64,000 nt of DNA from Deltaproteobacteria bacterium (GTDB taxonomy: Bacteria > Myxococcota_A > Polyangia > Polyangiales > Polyangiaceae), in NCBI GenBank assembly GCA_016218915.1, contig JACRCQ010000051.1:124001-188000 (forward strand), in the 5' to 3' direction. Of this stretch, positions 1 through 11,954 are shown piece after piece. A program made the translations under genes and the position numbers. Numbering within the stretch: position 1 is the stretch's first letter; the number at the start of each line of letters is the position of its first letter. A model generated the notes under the pieces. It worked only from the letters and a program-made list of their open reading frames with translations. It was not told the origin of the DNA and did no database searches.

Positions 1-655
1 CCTGCACATCCTCGATGGAAATCGCCGTGGTGTTGGAGGCGCAGATGCCGTGCTTCTCCTCGGGCTTCTGCGGCACGAAGCCGGGCGTGCCCTTCTCCAC
101 GATGAAGAACGAGGGGCCGTCCGGAGCCATGGCGAGCACAGTGGTGATCGCGGCCACTCCGCCGTTGGTGATGAATTGCTTCTCGCCGTTGAGCACGTAG
201 CCCACGACGCGATCGCCTTCCATCACGCGCCTGGCGGTGGCTTTCATGGCGCCGAGATCGCTGCCGACCGAGGGCTCGGTCACGGCATAGGCAACGACGA
301 GGCCCTCCTCGGCGATTCGGGTCATCCAGTGCTTCTTCTGCTCCTCGGTGGCACCGACCACGATGGGATCGGTACCGAGGAAGGTAGCGAGCACGGCGGT
401 AGCCACGCCGAGATCGACGCGCGCCATCTGCTCGCTGACGCGATAGATGTCAAAGGCACCGCCGCCCATGCCGCCGCATTCCTGAGGGAGGAACAGCAGG
501 TGCAGGCCCACTTCCTTGAACAGCCCGTCGATCACCTCGGCCGGATACTCGTGCCGTGCATCCAGCTCGAGACGTCGCTTGAGCGGGAGCTTCTGCTCGC
601 AATACGAGCGGAGCGTGTCGATGAGCAGATTGCGTTCTTCTCGGTCCAGGGTCAT
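1..655 (-). CDS. Acyl-CoA dehydrogenase, C-terminus cut by the window edge
   Basis: The first 218 residues of an acyl-CoA dehydrogenase, a FAD enzyme that makes the alpha,beta double bond in acyl-CoA thioesters (fatty-acid or amino-acid catabolism, cytoplasm). The N-terminal helical domain covers about residues 1-115. The family signature AYAVTEPSVGSD lies at about 122-133 and is followed by the middle beta-domain with GEKQFITNGG. The catalytic Glu and C-terminal helical domain lie off the left edge, so the substrate cannot be judged. The start is the ATG at 653-655. The frame stays open upstream without another ATG or GTG, so a slightly longer protein from a rare start is possible. The nearest upstream gene on this strand is a PhnD-like protein 322 bases away, so an operon is not obvious. 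Confidence 0.9.
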   Translation of the reverse strand, partial: MTLDREERNLLIDTLRSYCEQKLPLKRRLELDARHEYPAEVIDGLFKEVGLHLLFLPQECGGMGGGAFDIYRVSEQMARVDLGVATAVLATFLGTDPIVVGATEEQKKHWMTRIAEEGLVVAYAVTEPSVGSDLGAMKATARRVMEGDRVVGYVLNGEKQFITNGGVAAITTVLAMAPDGPSFFIVEKGTPGFVPQKPEEKHGICASNTTAISIEDVQ

Positions 656-977
656 GACTTCAGTCCATTGCGCGAATTGAGGCTGCTTGATCAGCCGCTC
701 GGGAGAGATGCCGCTGGCGGTTTCCTCTTCGACTTCCCTCGGAGTTCGGGCGGCATAACACGAGTGCCGCGCGTGAGCACATGCCCGAATTGCAGCGCAA
801 AAGTTGACGCGCAGCGTTGGTGGCGATGCGCAAAACACTACGCGTCAGCCGCTTCTCGAATTCGTGTTCCGGCTCAATCGGTTTTGCGCTGGCGCGAACT
901 GCTCTCTACGGATGCGCCGCCCGCTTTGTGCGTAGCGCACGTTCCTTCGAAAACCGCGGCCCTTGGCCTGATCGGAA
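656..977. other. Gap without a recognisable gene
   Basis: This stretch separates two minus-strand genes. I find no convincing ORF, RNA gene, strong terminator or repeat in it. The frame of the downstream acyl-CoA dehydrogenase remains open for some 40 codons into the gap but contains no ATG or GTG start. The gap presumably carries that gene's promoter, but I cannot pick a clear -35/-10 pair. Confidence 0.4.
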
Positions 978-1859
978 TCAGACAGGCTCGCTGGGGCGAA
1001 GGCTCGCGAGCGCGTCGACGCCCTTGCCCTCGGCTGCATCCATCGCTCGTCGAAGAAGATCGTACGCTCTGGAGTTCGCTTCCACGAAACGACCGGTGCC
1101 GAAGTGCCTTCGCGCGGCGTGACGTATCTCTTCGACCTGGTCGTGGATCGCCATGAAGGCATTTCCAATGGCGTCTGCGACAGCGGTGGGTACATCCGAG
1201 CGCACGGCGATCACGTCAGGAGGCAGCGGGCCAAAGGGCTCGAGCCACTGGATCGTGCTCGGGTCCACGCCCGAAGGAGGCGGACGCCACCCTGCGCGGA
1301 TGACCTTGCGCGGATGGGCGGGATCGAGGTGCACGAAGGTGGCGCCGATGTCGACTGCGCGATCGGAGACCGCGCGCACGACCGCGGAGTGTGAGCGGAA
1401 GAACACTTCCTCCTGGAAAGCCGTGGACGGATCGATGCCGAGCGCAGCGAGCTGCAGGCGAGGGTAGACGTAGCCCGCTGCGGAGCTCGGGTCGACCCAG
1501 CCCACGCTGTGGCCCGGGATCTCGGTGATGGAGGCGACATCCGAGTCGATGAGGGTGAAGAATGCGCAGTAGTAGCCCACGCCGGCTCCGCGCTCAGCGG
1601 CGGCAACGGCTTTCATTCCGATGGCGCGATCGAGCTCGACGAACAGCGCGGGCGGAAGCCACGCTGCGTGCGCCAACCCGGAGCTCACCGTGCTCGCCAG
1701 ATCGTCGTAGCTCACCGCGCGGCTGGCCACCACGCTGATTCCGATGCGTGTCGTAAGGTAGGCGGAAAGCGCTGCCAGCATCGGTCCGTGCTGCAGCTCA
1801 TCGGTGGCTGGGGGAACCGCAAAGACGATGCCGGGGACACTGGTGCTGCGCGCTGGCAT
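978..1859 (-). CDS. PhnD/SsuA/transferrin-family substrate-binding-like protein
   Basis: 293 residues related to the periplasmic-binding-protein-like family PhnD/SsuA, whose members bind phosphonates, sulfonates or similar anions. Supporting features are the VFAVPPATDE opening, the GLAHAAWLPPALFVEL segment that normally contacts ligand, GHSVGWVDPSSAAGYVYPR in the hinge region, and the alternating alpha/beta pattern. I chose the ATG at 1857-1859 because the frame upstream reads like non-coding sequence. With this start there is no signal peptide, so it may be cytoplasmic or use another export route. No ABC permease or ATPase lies nearby, so it is an orphan binding protein; sensing or an enzyme role is possible. 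It is divergent from the methyltransferase/reductase gene at 2077. Confidence 0.7.
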   Translation of the reverse strand: MPARSTSVPGIVFAVPPATDELQHGPMLAALSAYLTTRIGISVVASRAVSYDDLASTVSSGLAHAAWLPPALFVELDRAIGMKAVAAAERGAGVGYYCAFFTLIDSDVASITEIPGHSVGWVDPSSAAGYVYPRLQLAALGIDPSTAFQEEVFFRSHSAVVRAVSDRAVDIGATFVHLDPAHPRKVIRAGWRPPPSGVDPSTIQWLEPFGPLPPDVIAVRSDVPTAVADAIGNAFMAIHDQVEEIRHAARRHFGTGRFVEANSRAYDLLRRAMDAAEGKGVDALASLRPSEPV

Positions 1860-1981
1860 GGGGATACGATACAACGTCCGGGGCCTCCCAGGGGCAAGCG
1901 TGCAAACTTCGGTCGATTCGGGACGCTTGCACGACATGTGCTACGGTGCTGCCCGGCGGGGCGGGCCGTGGTCCGTCCCAG

Positions 1982-2012
1982 CCAGGCCCCTGCTTCGCAG
2001 GCCGGCCCCTGG
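1982..2012 (+). other. Nested hairpin in the leader of the methionine-cycle gene
   Basis: An inner perfect 5-bp stem (1989-1993 with 1997-2001, loop TTC) sits inside an outer CCAGG/CCTGG pairing (1982-1986 with 2008-2012), 64 bases before the ATG at 2077. It would lie in the 5' untranslated region if transcription starts upstream. It matches no riboswitch consensus I know, such as SAM, SAH or cobalamin. It may be only a GC-rich hairpin. Confidence 0.3.
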
Positions 2013-2076
2013 CGATGACAGCCACACAATACCATTCCAACGTCAACCAACCATCGATTGCCCAGGATCGAACACC

Positions 2077-3915
<1,839 letters not shown>

Positions 3916-3953
3916 GGCTTCATGCGAAACGCCCGTGGCCGCGATTGGACAAG

Positions 3954-4021
3954 ACGCGGCTGTTGCCGCGTTGAACGGAGGCGCGCCGGTGACGCGCCGC
4001 TGCCGGCCGTGTCGTACGGCC
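3954..4021. terminator. Three tandem hairpins between convergent genes
   Basis: Three perfect stems follow one another: 7 bp (3954-3960 with 3965-3971), 6 bp (3980-3985 with 3993-3998) and 6 bp (4005-4010 with 4016-4021). They lie 38 bases after the stop of the gene at 2077 and 56 bases beyond the stop of the convergent methyltransferase. No long T run follows, so these would be imperfect intrinsic terminators acting in both directions, or an extragenic palindromic element. Confidence 0.5.
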
Positions 4022-4052
4022 TCGAACTTCACATCGGTAGGGTTGAAATGCA

Positions 4053-4087
4053 GCCAGTAGCCAGTAGCCTGTAGCCCTCAGCCAGCT
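4053..4087. repeat. Imperfect tandem heptamer (GCCAGTA-type, five units)
   Basis: Two exact GCCAGTA units (4053-4059, 4060-4066) are followed by GCCTGTA, GCCCTCA and GCCAGCT. The array overlaps the stop codon of the minus-strand methyltransferase (4078-4080). Slippage here could change the length of its C-terminus. Confidence 0.6.
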
Positions 4088-4878
4088 CTCTCCGCGATCG
4101 CGATGGCCGCTGCCGGCGCAAAGCTCAGCGGCGTGCGAGGCGACGGCGGCGAAAGCCGCGCGTAGAACGCCTGCGCGAGCGCCTCGATGCGCTCGCGGCC
4201 GAGCGTCTCGGCGAACTGCACGTAGCTGCATCCGCTGAAGAGGGCCTTGAAGAATCCTTCCGCAGCCCCGAACTCCATGACGTTGCGAACCACAGCGTGA
4301 CGCACGAGCTGCAAGCCAGCCTGCTCGAGCATCGTTGCCATGGATTCGCGTGCAGCCAGCTCCCGACGCCTCGTGTGCTCGCCGAGCGCCGGCTCCAGAT
4401 CCTGGAGCGACGAGCCGACCAGCTCGAACGGGCCATCAGGATCCGGCGGACCCCACACCAGCAGAGCGACCCTGCCGCCGTCGGCCAGCGCATCCCTCCA
4501 TGCGCTCAGCGTGCCGATGCGATCCTCCAGCTGCCACATCCCGAACGCGTTCATGATCAGGTCCCAGCGCCGTCCGAGCGTGTCCGAGGCGTCTGCAACC
4601 CGCAGCTCGATCGGCATCTTGATCTCGGCCGGGCCGATGAGCTGCTTGGCGTGCTCGATCATTGCCTCGGAGGTGTCGGTGGCGACCAGCTCACCTCGCC
4701 CTTCCATGGCCCGGCTGATCGGAAGCAGCTCTGCCCCAGGGCCTGCAGCGGTGACCAGCACTCGTTCGCCAGGTCTGGGCACGCTCTTTCGGACCAGATC
4801 CTCATGGTAGGGGATCAACCGAGGAACCCAGAAATCGAGATAGTGGGGGACGACCTTGTCCCAGCAGTTCGAGGGCAT
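4078..4878 (-). CDS. Class I SAM-dependent methyltransferase
   Basis: 266 residues with a Rossmann-type methyltransferase core. Motif I is VLVTAAGPGAE (about residues 40-50), followed by the acidic strand-2 end in LVATDTSEAM, the post-I segment LRVADASD and motif IV-like DLIMNAFGMW. It resembles the UbiE/Coq5-like small-molecule methyltransferases, but nothing shows the substrate. The start is ATG 4876-4878; the 18-residue upstream extension looks unrelated. The C-terminus ends inside a tandem heptamer repeat, so the last residues may vary. It stands alone between a convergent methionine-cycle gene and a permease. A link to the neighbouring methyl-group gene is only suggestive. Confidence 0.8.
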   Translation of the reverse strand: MPSNCWDKVVPHYLDFWVPRLIPYHEDLVRKSVPRPGERVLVTAAGPGAELLPISRAMEGRGELVATDTSEAMIEHAKQLIGPAEIKMPIELRVADASDTLGRRWDLIMNAFGMWQLEDRIGTLSAWRDALADGGRVALLVWGPPDPDGPFELVGSSLQDLEPALGEHTRRRELAARESMATMLEQAGLQLVRHAVVRNVMEFGAAEGFFKALFSGCSYVQFAETLGRERIEALAQAFYARLSPPSPRTPLSFAPAAAIAIAERAG

Positions 4879-5009
4879 GTTCGGTCTGCTCGAGTCTAGT
4901 GGGCTTTTGCAGCCTGGCCCAACTATCGGCAAGTTTCGGCAAGTTGTCTCGGATAGACCCGCACTTGGGTCGCGGGTCCGTACCCCTTCACTCTACGGTC
5001 CCCAGCTGC

Positions 5010-6650
5010 CTACTCTGCCCTGACTCCGTCCGCAGGCCGCAAACGAGCGGCGTAGAGCGCGGGAAGGACCGTGGCGAGCAGGCAGATGCCCAACGCAACG
5101 CAGCCGGTGATGATGAAGTCCGACAGACGGGTCTCCACGGGCAGCCGTGAGATGAAGTACACCTTGGGATCGAGCGGGAAGCCGTAGACCAGGAGCCCCT
5201 TGCACACGCCCCAGCCGAGCAGCAGGCCGAACGCGGTGCCCGCTCCCCCGATGAGCGACCCCTGGTACAGGAAGATGTTGAGCACGGCTCCGTCGGTCGC
5301 GCCCATCGCCTTGAGCACCGCGATCTCCTTCTTCTTCTCGAGCACGACCATGATGAGCGTGGCGATGACCGTGAAGGCCGCTACCACGATGATCAACGCC
5401 AGCACGAAGCTCATCATGATCTTCTGGATGCGCAGCGCCGTGAACAGCCCGTGGTTGAGCTCCTCCCAGTCCATCGTGTGGTACAGGTTGCTCGTCAGCT
5501 TCTTGTGGATCCCAGCCGAAATAGCCGCCGCTTCGTCGATGTCGGCAACCTTCATCTCCACGCCGGTCACGCTGTCGCCCTGGTCGTAGAACGCCTGGGC
5601 CTCGTACAAATCGCAGTACACCAGCTTCGAGTCGTACTGATCGAACCCTGCCTCGAAAATCGCCGTGACACGGAACTGCTTGGCCATCGGAGGGCGAACC
5701 GCACCTCCCGAGTAGGAAAACCCGATCGTCGGCGAGGTGACCTGCACGCAGCTTCCGATCTCTGCGCCCAGGTTCTTCGCCAGCGTCCTGCCCATCACCA
5801 TGCCTGGCAGCTTCGCCACCTGGTCCGGACTCGAGCACGGATCCGGCGCAACATCTTCGGGCAGCTCGTCGTTGCTGTCCGGCAGCTGGCTCTCGTAGCC
5901 ACCCTTGGGCTCGACGCTCCCTGACAAGGCGCCTTTGGGCAGTGGCACCTCGGCATCCACGCCCCCGTCCACTGCCACCGCCGCCTTCTTGCCCTGCCCT
6001 GCATCGCCAGCACCTGCGTCTGCCCCGGCATCTGCACGCGCTTCAAGGTCCTTGATCTCAGCCTCGACCGCGCGAAGCAGCGTCAGATTGCGCCCCGCAT
6101 CATCGTGCTCCGGCTGCAGGGAGGCGCCTGCGTCGCGCCCCAAAGAATCGCCTGGAAACGGCAAAGGCTGGAGTGGGTAGGGCGAGGTCGAATCAATCGG
6201 TCGTGTGGGCGGCTTGGCGTCGGGCAGCCGCAGCCCTTCCAGCGAACCCGCGACGATGTGCCTGGGCAGGTCGAGCACCGTGGGAAGCAGTGCAGGGTCG
6301 ACGCCTTTGAGCAGGACCCCTGTGGCGGTCTTGTCGCCGCGGGTGACCATCATCGGGTTGATGGTGAAGGGCGCGACCCCGACGACGCCTTTGACATCCT
6401 GCATCTTCTTCATGACGTCGCGGTACTCGCGGAAGTCCGACGAGTACTTGAGCACCAGGACGTGGGCGTTGACGCCAAGGACTTTTTCGCGGAATTGCGC
6501 CTGGAATCCGCCGGTCACGCTCATGACGGTCAGCAGCGCAGCCACCCCGAGCGTCACGCCGAGGATGGCCAGCACCGTACCGAGTGAGATGAACGCACCG
6601 CGGTTGCGAGAGCCTAGGTAGCGGTACGCGATCTGGAGCGGGTATCCCAT
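5010..6650 (-). CDS. LolC/LolE-type ABC transporter permease with long acidic insert
   Basis: 546 residues with the lipoprotein-releasing permease layout: one N-terminal membrane helix (about 20-45, after PLQIAYRYLGSRNRG), a large periplasmic MacB-core-like domain, and three C-terminal helices of an FtsX domain (about 395-535, with VVLEKKKEIAVLKAMG as the coupling-helix signature). In the Lol system such proteins extract lipoproteins from the inner membrane. That fits a window rich in lipoproteins, but no LolD ATPase or LolA gene is here. Residues of about 140-280 are a Pro/Ala/Asp-rich, low-complexity insert (ADAGADAGAGDAG) not typical of LolC/E. The start is ATG 6648-6650. It is divergent from the kinase at 6948 across a 297-bp gap. 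Confidence 0.85.
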   Translation of the reverse strand: MGYPLQIAYRYLGSRNRGAFISLGTVLAILGVTLGVAALLTVMSVTGGFQAQFREKVLGVNAHVLVLKYSSDFREYRDVMKKMQDVKGVVGVAPFTINPMMVTRGDKTATGVLLKGVDPALLPTVLDLPRHIVAGSLEGLRLPDAKPPTRPIDSTSPYPLQPLPFPGDSLGRDAGASLQPEHDDAGRNLTLLRAVEAEIKDLEARADAGADAGAGDAGQGKKAAVAVDGGVDAEVPLPKGALSGSVEPKGGYESQLPDSNDELPEDVAPDPCSSPDQVAKLPGMVMGRTLAKNLGAEIGSCVQVTSPTIGFSYSGGAVRPPMAKQFRVTAIFEAGFDQYDSKLVYCDLYEAQAFYDQGDSVTGVEMKVADIDEAAAISAGIHKKLTSNLYHTMDWEELNHGLFTALRIQKIMMSFVLALIIVVAAFTVIATLIMVVLEKKKEIAVLKAMGATDGAVLNIFLYQGSLIGGAGTAFGLLLGWGVCKGLLVYGFPLDPKVYFISRLPVETRLSDFIITGCVALGICLLATVLPALYAARLRPADGVRAE

Positions 6651-6947
6651 GGGTACTTGGAGGGCGCGTCAGGACAGTCCCGAAAAGCAGGAGCGTGCGG
6701 GCACGGTGTATCAGCCAATGCCTGGGTTTGAACAGGGGGGATGAGCATCAGGAGCCTACGCACAGATTGCGGACCCCCGACCCACAAGACCGGCCCCACG
6801 GTTCCAAGGTGTATGGAAACTCCGATATCGGCGTTCTTCGGAGAACGGCCCGCCTTTTGCTGGCCCAATCGACACCCGGTGAGTTGTCCCAACCCTCCGG
6901 ATGCGATATCACCAGAAGACGGCCGGGAGGACGCCCGGAGCGAGCCC

Positions 6948-8629
<1,682 letters not shown>

Positions 8630-8642
<13 letters not shown>

Positions 8643-10000
8643 CCGACTCTGAGCTGCTCGCGCGAATCCCTCCCGACATCCACGCCATCAGCGAGGGGCT
8701 TGGGAAAGCGGGCTGGCGCTCGTGGATCGTCGGGGGCTGCACGCGCGATCTGCTCCTCGGACGTCCGGTCCATGACTGGGACGTTGCCACGGACGCGCGC
8801 CCCGAGGACGTGGTCAAGCTGTTTCGCAGGGTGATTCCCACGGGAATCAAGCACGGCACGGTCACTGTGATGCGGGGGAGCACCGGCTACGAAGTCACCA
8901 CGCTGCGGGGCGAGGGGGCGTACTCGGATGGACGGCACCCGGACGCGGTGACGTTCGTGGACGATCTCAAGGAGGACCTTGCGCGACGCGACTTCACGGT
9001 CAACGCGATCGCGCTGGATCCGAAGTCAGGGGAGCTGAGCGATCCCTTTGACGGCGAGGGGGATTTGCGAGCGCGGGTGCTTCGTGCCGTGGGGGAGCCG
9101 GAGCGCAGGTTCTCCGAGGACGGCCTGCGGCTGATGCGAGCGGCGAGGTTCTGCGCAACGCTCGGGTTCGAGATCGAGCCGGGCACGCTCGCGGCCATGG
9201 CTTCGAGCGTGCAAACCCTGGCCAAGGTCAGCGACGAGCGAGTCCGCGACGAGCTGCTCAAGACGTTCCTGGCGCCCAAGCCGTCGCGCGGCCTGGAAGC
9301 GATGCGCAGGACTGGCATCCTCGAGGTGGTGCTTCCTGAGCTCGTCGCCATGGTGGGGTGCGAGCAGAACAAGTGGCACGCCTACGACGTCTGGACGCAC
9401 ACGGTGCAGGTCGTGGACGCGTGCCCGGCAGACCCGGTGCTGCGCATGGCTGCGTTGCTTCACGACGTGGGCAAGCCGTCCGTGCGCGCGATGAGCGACA
9501 AGACCAACGACTACACGTTCTACGGCCACGAGGTCGTGGGCGGGCGCATGGCGGACAAGATCTGCCAGCGCTTGCGATTGTCGAACGAGCAGCGCGACAG
9601 GGTGGTGCTGCTGGTGCGCCAGCATCTGGTGGTCTACGACGACGACTGGACAGACGCAGCGGTACGGCGGTGGATCACGCGCATAGGCGCGGAGGCTGTG
9701 GAGCCTGTGCTGGCGATTGCGCGTGCGGACGCGCTGGGCAAGGGCGTGGATGCCGCGGAGCAGCTCGCGATTCTGGGTCGACTGCAGGCGAGGGTGGAGG
9801 CGCTGGCAGCACAGGGGATGGCGCTATCGGTTCGAGATCTGGCGCTGGACGGCAATGACTTGATGCGCGAGTTCGGGTTGCCGCCTGGGAGGCGTATTGG
9901 GGATACGCTCAAGCAGTTGCTGGAGGCGGTGATCGAGGAGCCAGAGGCCAATACGCGGGAGAGGCTGCTGGAGCTGGCGCGCGGGTTCTTGGGGAACTAG
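8630..10000 (+). CDS. cca: CCA tRNA nucleotidyltransferase with HD domain
   Basis: 456 residues. The class II nucleotidyltransferase head has GG at 35-36, the RD turn (RDLLLG) and the two metal-binding Asp in HDWDVA (D49, D51). The basic ERRFSEDGLRLMRAARF motif (RNA and nucleotide binding) follows. A phosphohydrolase HD domain is in the C-terminal half (LLHDVGKP with H278/D279, then GHEVVGG). It adds or repairs the 3' CCA of tRNAs; the HD domain gives phosphatase or phosphodiesterase activity in relatives. It starts with GTG inside the end of the kinase gene, an arrangement suggesting translational coupling. I cannot tell from sequence whether it is a full CCA-adding or an A-adding enzyme, or a poly(A) polymerase relative. 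Confidence 0.92.
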
Positions 10001-10238
10001 CAACAGTCAACACGGGAATGCGAACGCGAACTCGGAATGCCGGAGCCCGGTCAACGGCGCCGCGGTCGCTCTCTGATTGTCAACCTCGATGAACCCTCGT
10101 CGTGCGACTTCTCACTCGGGCACTTCGGCGTAGAAGCAGCGCTATATTCGCGAGGGTTTGGAGCGACCCCCTTGGAGAACCCTCGAGGGCATTCGAGGGG
10201 TCGATCAGGCGCGCGAGTCCTGTAGCTATTGCGAGTTC

Positions 10239-10702
10239 CCCCCCAGAGGAACACGCGTTGTACCACTGTCCCTTCGATGCGTCCTTGTAGTCGTCAGGGT
10301 CGACGGCACCGCCGCCGATCTTGCCGCAGAGTCTCTTGCCGACGCCCTTGCAGTAGGCGTACGCATCGCACCAGTCGACGCAATCGACTGCGTAGTTTCC
10401 CTCTTCGCCAGGGGGCCAGTCGCAGGTCGGAGCATAGTCCTTGTTCCACGAACACCATGCATCCTGCCCCGCAACGCTCGGGCCGGTATCGAGCCAAGCT
10501 TGGTACAGGCACCCGGTCACATCGGTGCTGTCGATGCGTCGGTGCTGTAGCCCTGCGGGAGCTGGACCATGGATGCGGGCTGCGCAGCGGTGCAGTCCAC
10601 CGGGCCGGAGCCGGCCCTGCCGGCAACGCCGTTGTTGGTTTCCACGCCTCCGCCGCACGAGGTCAGGGCGAGGAGGCAAGCGGTACCGAAGCAGGCATTT
10701 GT
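10239..10702 (-). pseudogene. Decayed SUMF1/EgtB/PvdO-family lipoprotein gene
   Basis: Two frames together spell a formylglycine-generating-enzyme-like lipoprotein. The upstream part reads LLALTSCGGG (lipobox) and then MVQLPQGY, and soon hits a stop. The other frame continues with IDSTDVTGCLYQAWLDTG, CSWNKDYAPTCDWPPG, VDWCDAYAYCKGVGKRLCG and QWYNACSSGG, all typical of myxobacterial SUMF1/EgtB-type lipoproteins. The shift lies near 10537-10547, where AGCACCGA occurs twice; about eight extra bases fit the family reading GYCIDST. No start codon remains because a TAG lies just upstream of the signal-peptide frame. The similarity stops abruptly near 10239, where the beta-rich core should follow. 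So the gene has lost its start, its frame and its C-terminal half. Confidence 0.75.
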
Positions 10703-10748
10703 GGTGCCCTAGTCCAATTTGTGGCGCGAGACGCGGGCGAGGCGAGGC

Positions 10749-11141
10749 TCAGGGAGCGACAACCTCAGGCGTTGCACCCAGGCGCTTCGCCGTCCGGGCA
10801 AGCGACCGATCAAAACTGATGAAAGCGCTCGCCGACTCGCTGCTCGCCAGGTGAAGCGCGTCCGCGAAGTCCATTCCTGCGCCGTGCCATGAAAGCGCTC
10901 GGAGCACGATGGTCCGATCTTCCACATCCACGCTCGCTGCGCCCATGGTCATCGAGAACGCCTTGCCGATGGTCGCCGCGCTGAGTCCGTAGGCGTGACG
11001 CAGGACCCACTCGGTCTCCAGCAGCACCGTCCGGGATATCCACACGGTGTCGGACCGCATGCGCCTCATCGCCCGCTTCGCCTGCGCAGGGTCATCGTTG
11101 GTCAGTAAGCGAACGAGCACGTTCGTGTCGATCGCAATCAT
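10749..11141 (-). CDS. vapC: PIN-domain ribonuclease toxin (VapC family)
   Basis: 130 residues of PIN-domain fold. The acidic metal-binding residues are visible: D5 in IAIDTNVLV, E42 in VLLETEW, D91/D94 in DFADALH, and D111 in SFDRS. VapC toxins cleave RNA (often initiator tRNA or rRNA) and are neutralised by the co-encoded VapB. The ATG at 11139-11141 overlaps the end of the vapB-like gene by four bases, the usual arrangement for antitoxin-first operons. All key residues are present, so it is probably active. Confidence 0.88.
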   Translation of the reverse strand: MIAIDTNVLVRLLTNDDPAQAKRAMRRMRSDTVWISRTVLLETEWVLRHAYGLSAATIGKAFSMTMGAASVDVEDRTIVLRALSWHGAGMDFADALHLASSESASAFISFDRSLARTAKRLGATPEVVAP

Positions 11142-11386
11142 GTGCGACCGTGAGCGCCCTTGCGGATCGCTTCCTCCATGTCCTTCAGGGTCTTGCGCGG
11201 ACCCTGGTACCCCGTGCACCCGAGCAGATCGTCGAGCGACACTTCTGCGGTACCCCGGATGAGCCGAAGGAGAATGCCGCCCGGGACCTCCTCGATTTCC
11301 ACCTCGGAGCCAGCGCTCAGGCTGCGGGCGCGACGAATCGCGGCAGGCAGCACCAGCTGGCCCTTGCTCGAAACACGCGCTCTCAT
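11138..11386 (-). CDS. vapB: AbrB/MazE-fold antitoxin (VapB family)
   Basis: 82 residues with an N-terminal SpoVT/AbrB-type swapped-hairpin DNA-binding domain (RARVSSKGQLVLPAAIRR, about 2-19) and a C-terminal tail (DLLGCTGYQGPRKTLKDM) that should wrap the toxin. I prefer the ATG at 11384-11386, since GAGG lies 9 bases before it; the ATG three codons upstream sits directly on that GAGG. It should neutralise the adjacent PIN toxin and autoregulate the operon. Confidence 0.85.
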   Translation of the reverse strand: MRARVSSKGQLVLPAAIRRARSLSAGSEVEIEEVPGGILLRLIRGTAEVSLDDLLGCTGYQGPRKTLKDMEEAIRKGAHGRT

Positions 11387-11446
11387 GTCGGTCATCCTCG
11401 GGTAAGACGTTTGTAAGACAAGAAGAGCACGTTGGACCGCGCGCCG

Positions 11447-11686
11447 CTAGTTTTTGTCGACCACAGCCCTGACGCGGGACTCGACGTCAGACCACGCAAC
11501 AGCTTTGGACTCGCCCGAAAGAGCGCGCTCTGCGCGTCGTTCGATCTCCGTCGACCAAGCCGCCTCTGCGCCGGGATCCACACCTTCGTGTTCGGCCAGA
11601 GCAAGGATCTCCGATGCGAGCTCCAGACGCTCCTCTTTGGGAAGCTGCATGGCCTGCTCGATGATCTTTCGCGCTGTTGCGTTCAT
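11447..11686 (-). CDS. Orphan addiction-module antitoxin (Unstab_antitox-like)
   Basis: 79 residues matching the short helical addiction-module component family: ATARKIIEQAMQLPKEERLE at the N-terminus and the WSTEIERRAERALSGE segment ending in VAWSDVESRV. Such proteins are normally paired with a RelE/ParE toxin directly downstream. Here the next gene, 60 bases on in the same direction, is vapB, and no RelE/ParE frame is present. It is either an orphan, an extra regulator of the VapBC pair, or a remnant whose toxin was lost. Confidence 0.75.
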   Translation of the reverse strand: MNATARKIIEQAMQLPKEERLELASEILALAEHEGVDPGAEAAWSTEIERRAERALSGESKAVAWSDVESRVRAVVDKN

Positions 11687-11768
11687 CTCCCACTATTCAT
11701 AGCGCTCGTGCTCGAAGACGGCCACTATGCCCCGCCGGGAGGCTGGCAAGTTGCCTTTGCTGCCGCAG

Positions 11769-11879
11769 GCATGCGCCGGCGAGAGAGATTGGGGCGGGGA
11801 CTGACGGTGCAGGCATGCCGTGGCATGCCCGCCTGGGGCATGCTGGTAGCATGCCGCCACGGTCCCTTGGGTGGCATGC
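11769..11879. repeat. Cluster of six GCATGC palindromes
   Basis: GCATGC occurs at 11769, 11813, 11823, 11838, 11849 and 11874, often extended to GGCATGCC. The cluster fills the 268-bp divergent gap between the orphan antitoxin (start 11686) and the HD-domain gene (start 11955). Such density suggests a multi-site operator or a hairpin-rich repeat. I see no good -35/-10 pair around it. Confidence 0.6.
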
Positions 11880-11954
11880 CATCCCCGGCAATGACGCTCC
11901 CATCGCTTCACGGGACTCCCTCAGCTCGCCCGATCGAGCTATAGGTGGATCCCT

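Noticed and set aside
1860..2076. A SAM, SAH or cobalamin riboswitch before the methionine-cycle gene
   Set aside because: Only a simple nested hairpin is visible; none of the conserved riboswitch core sequences can be found.
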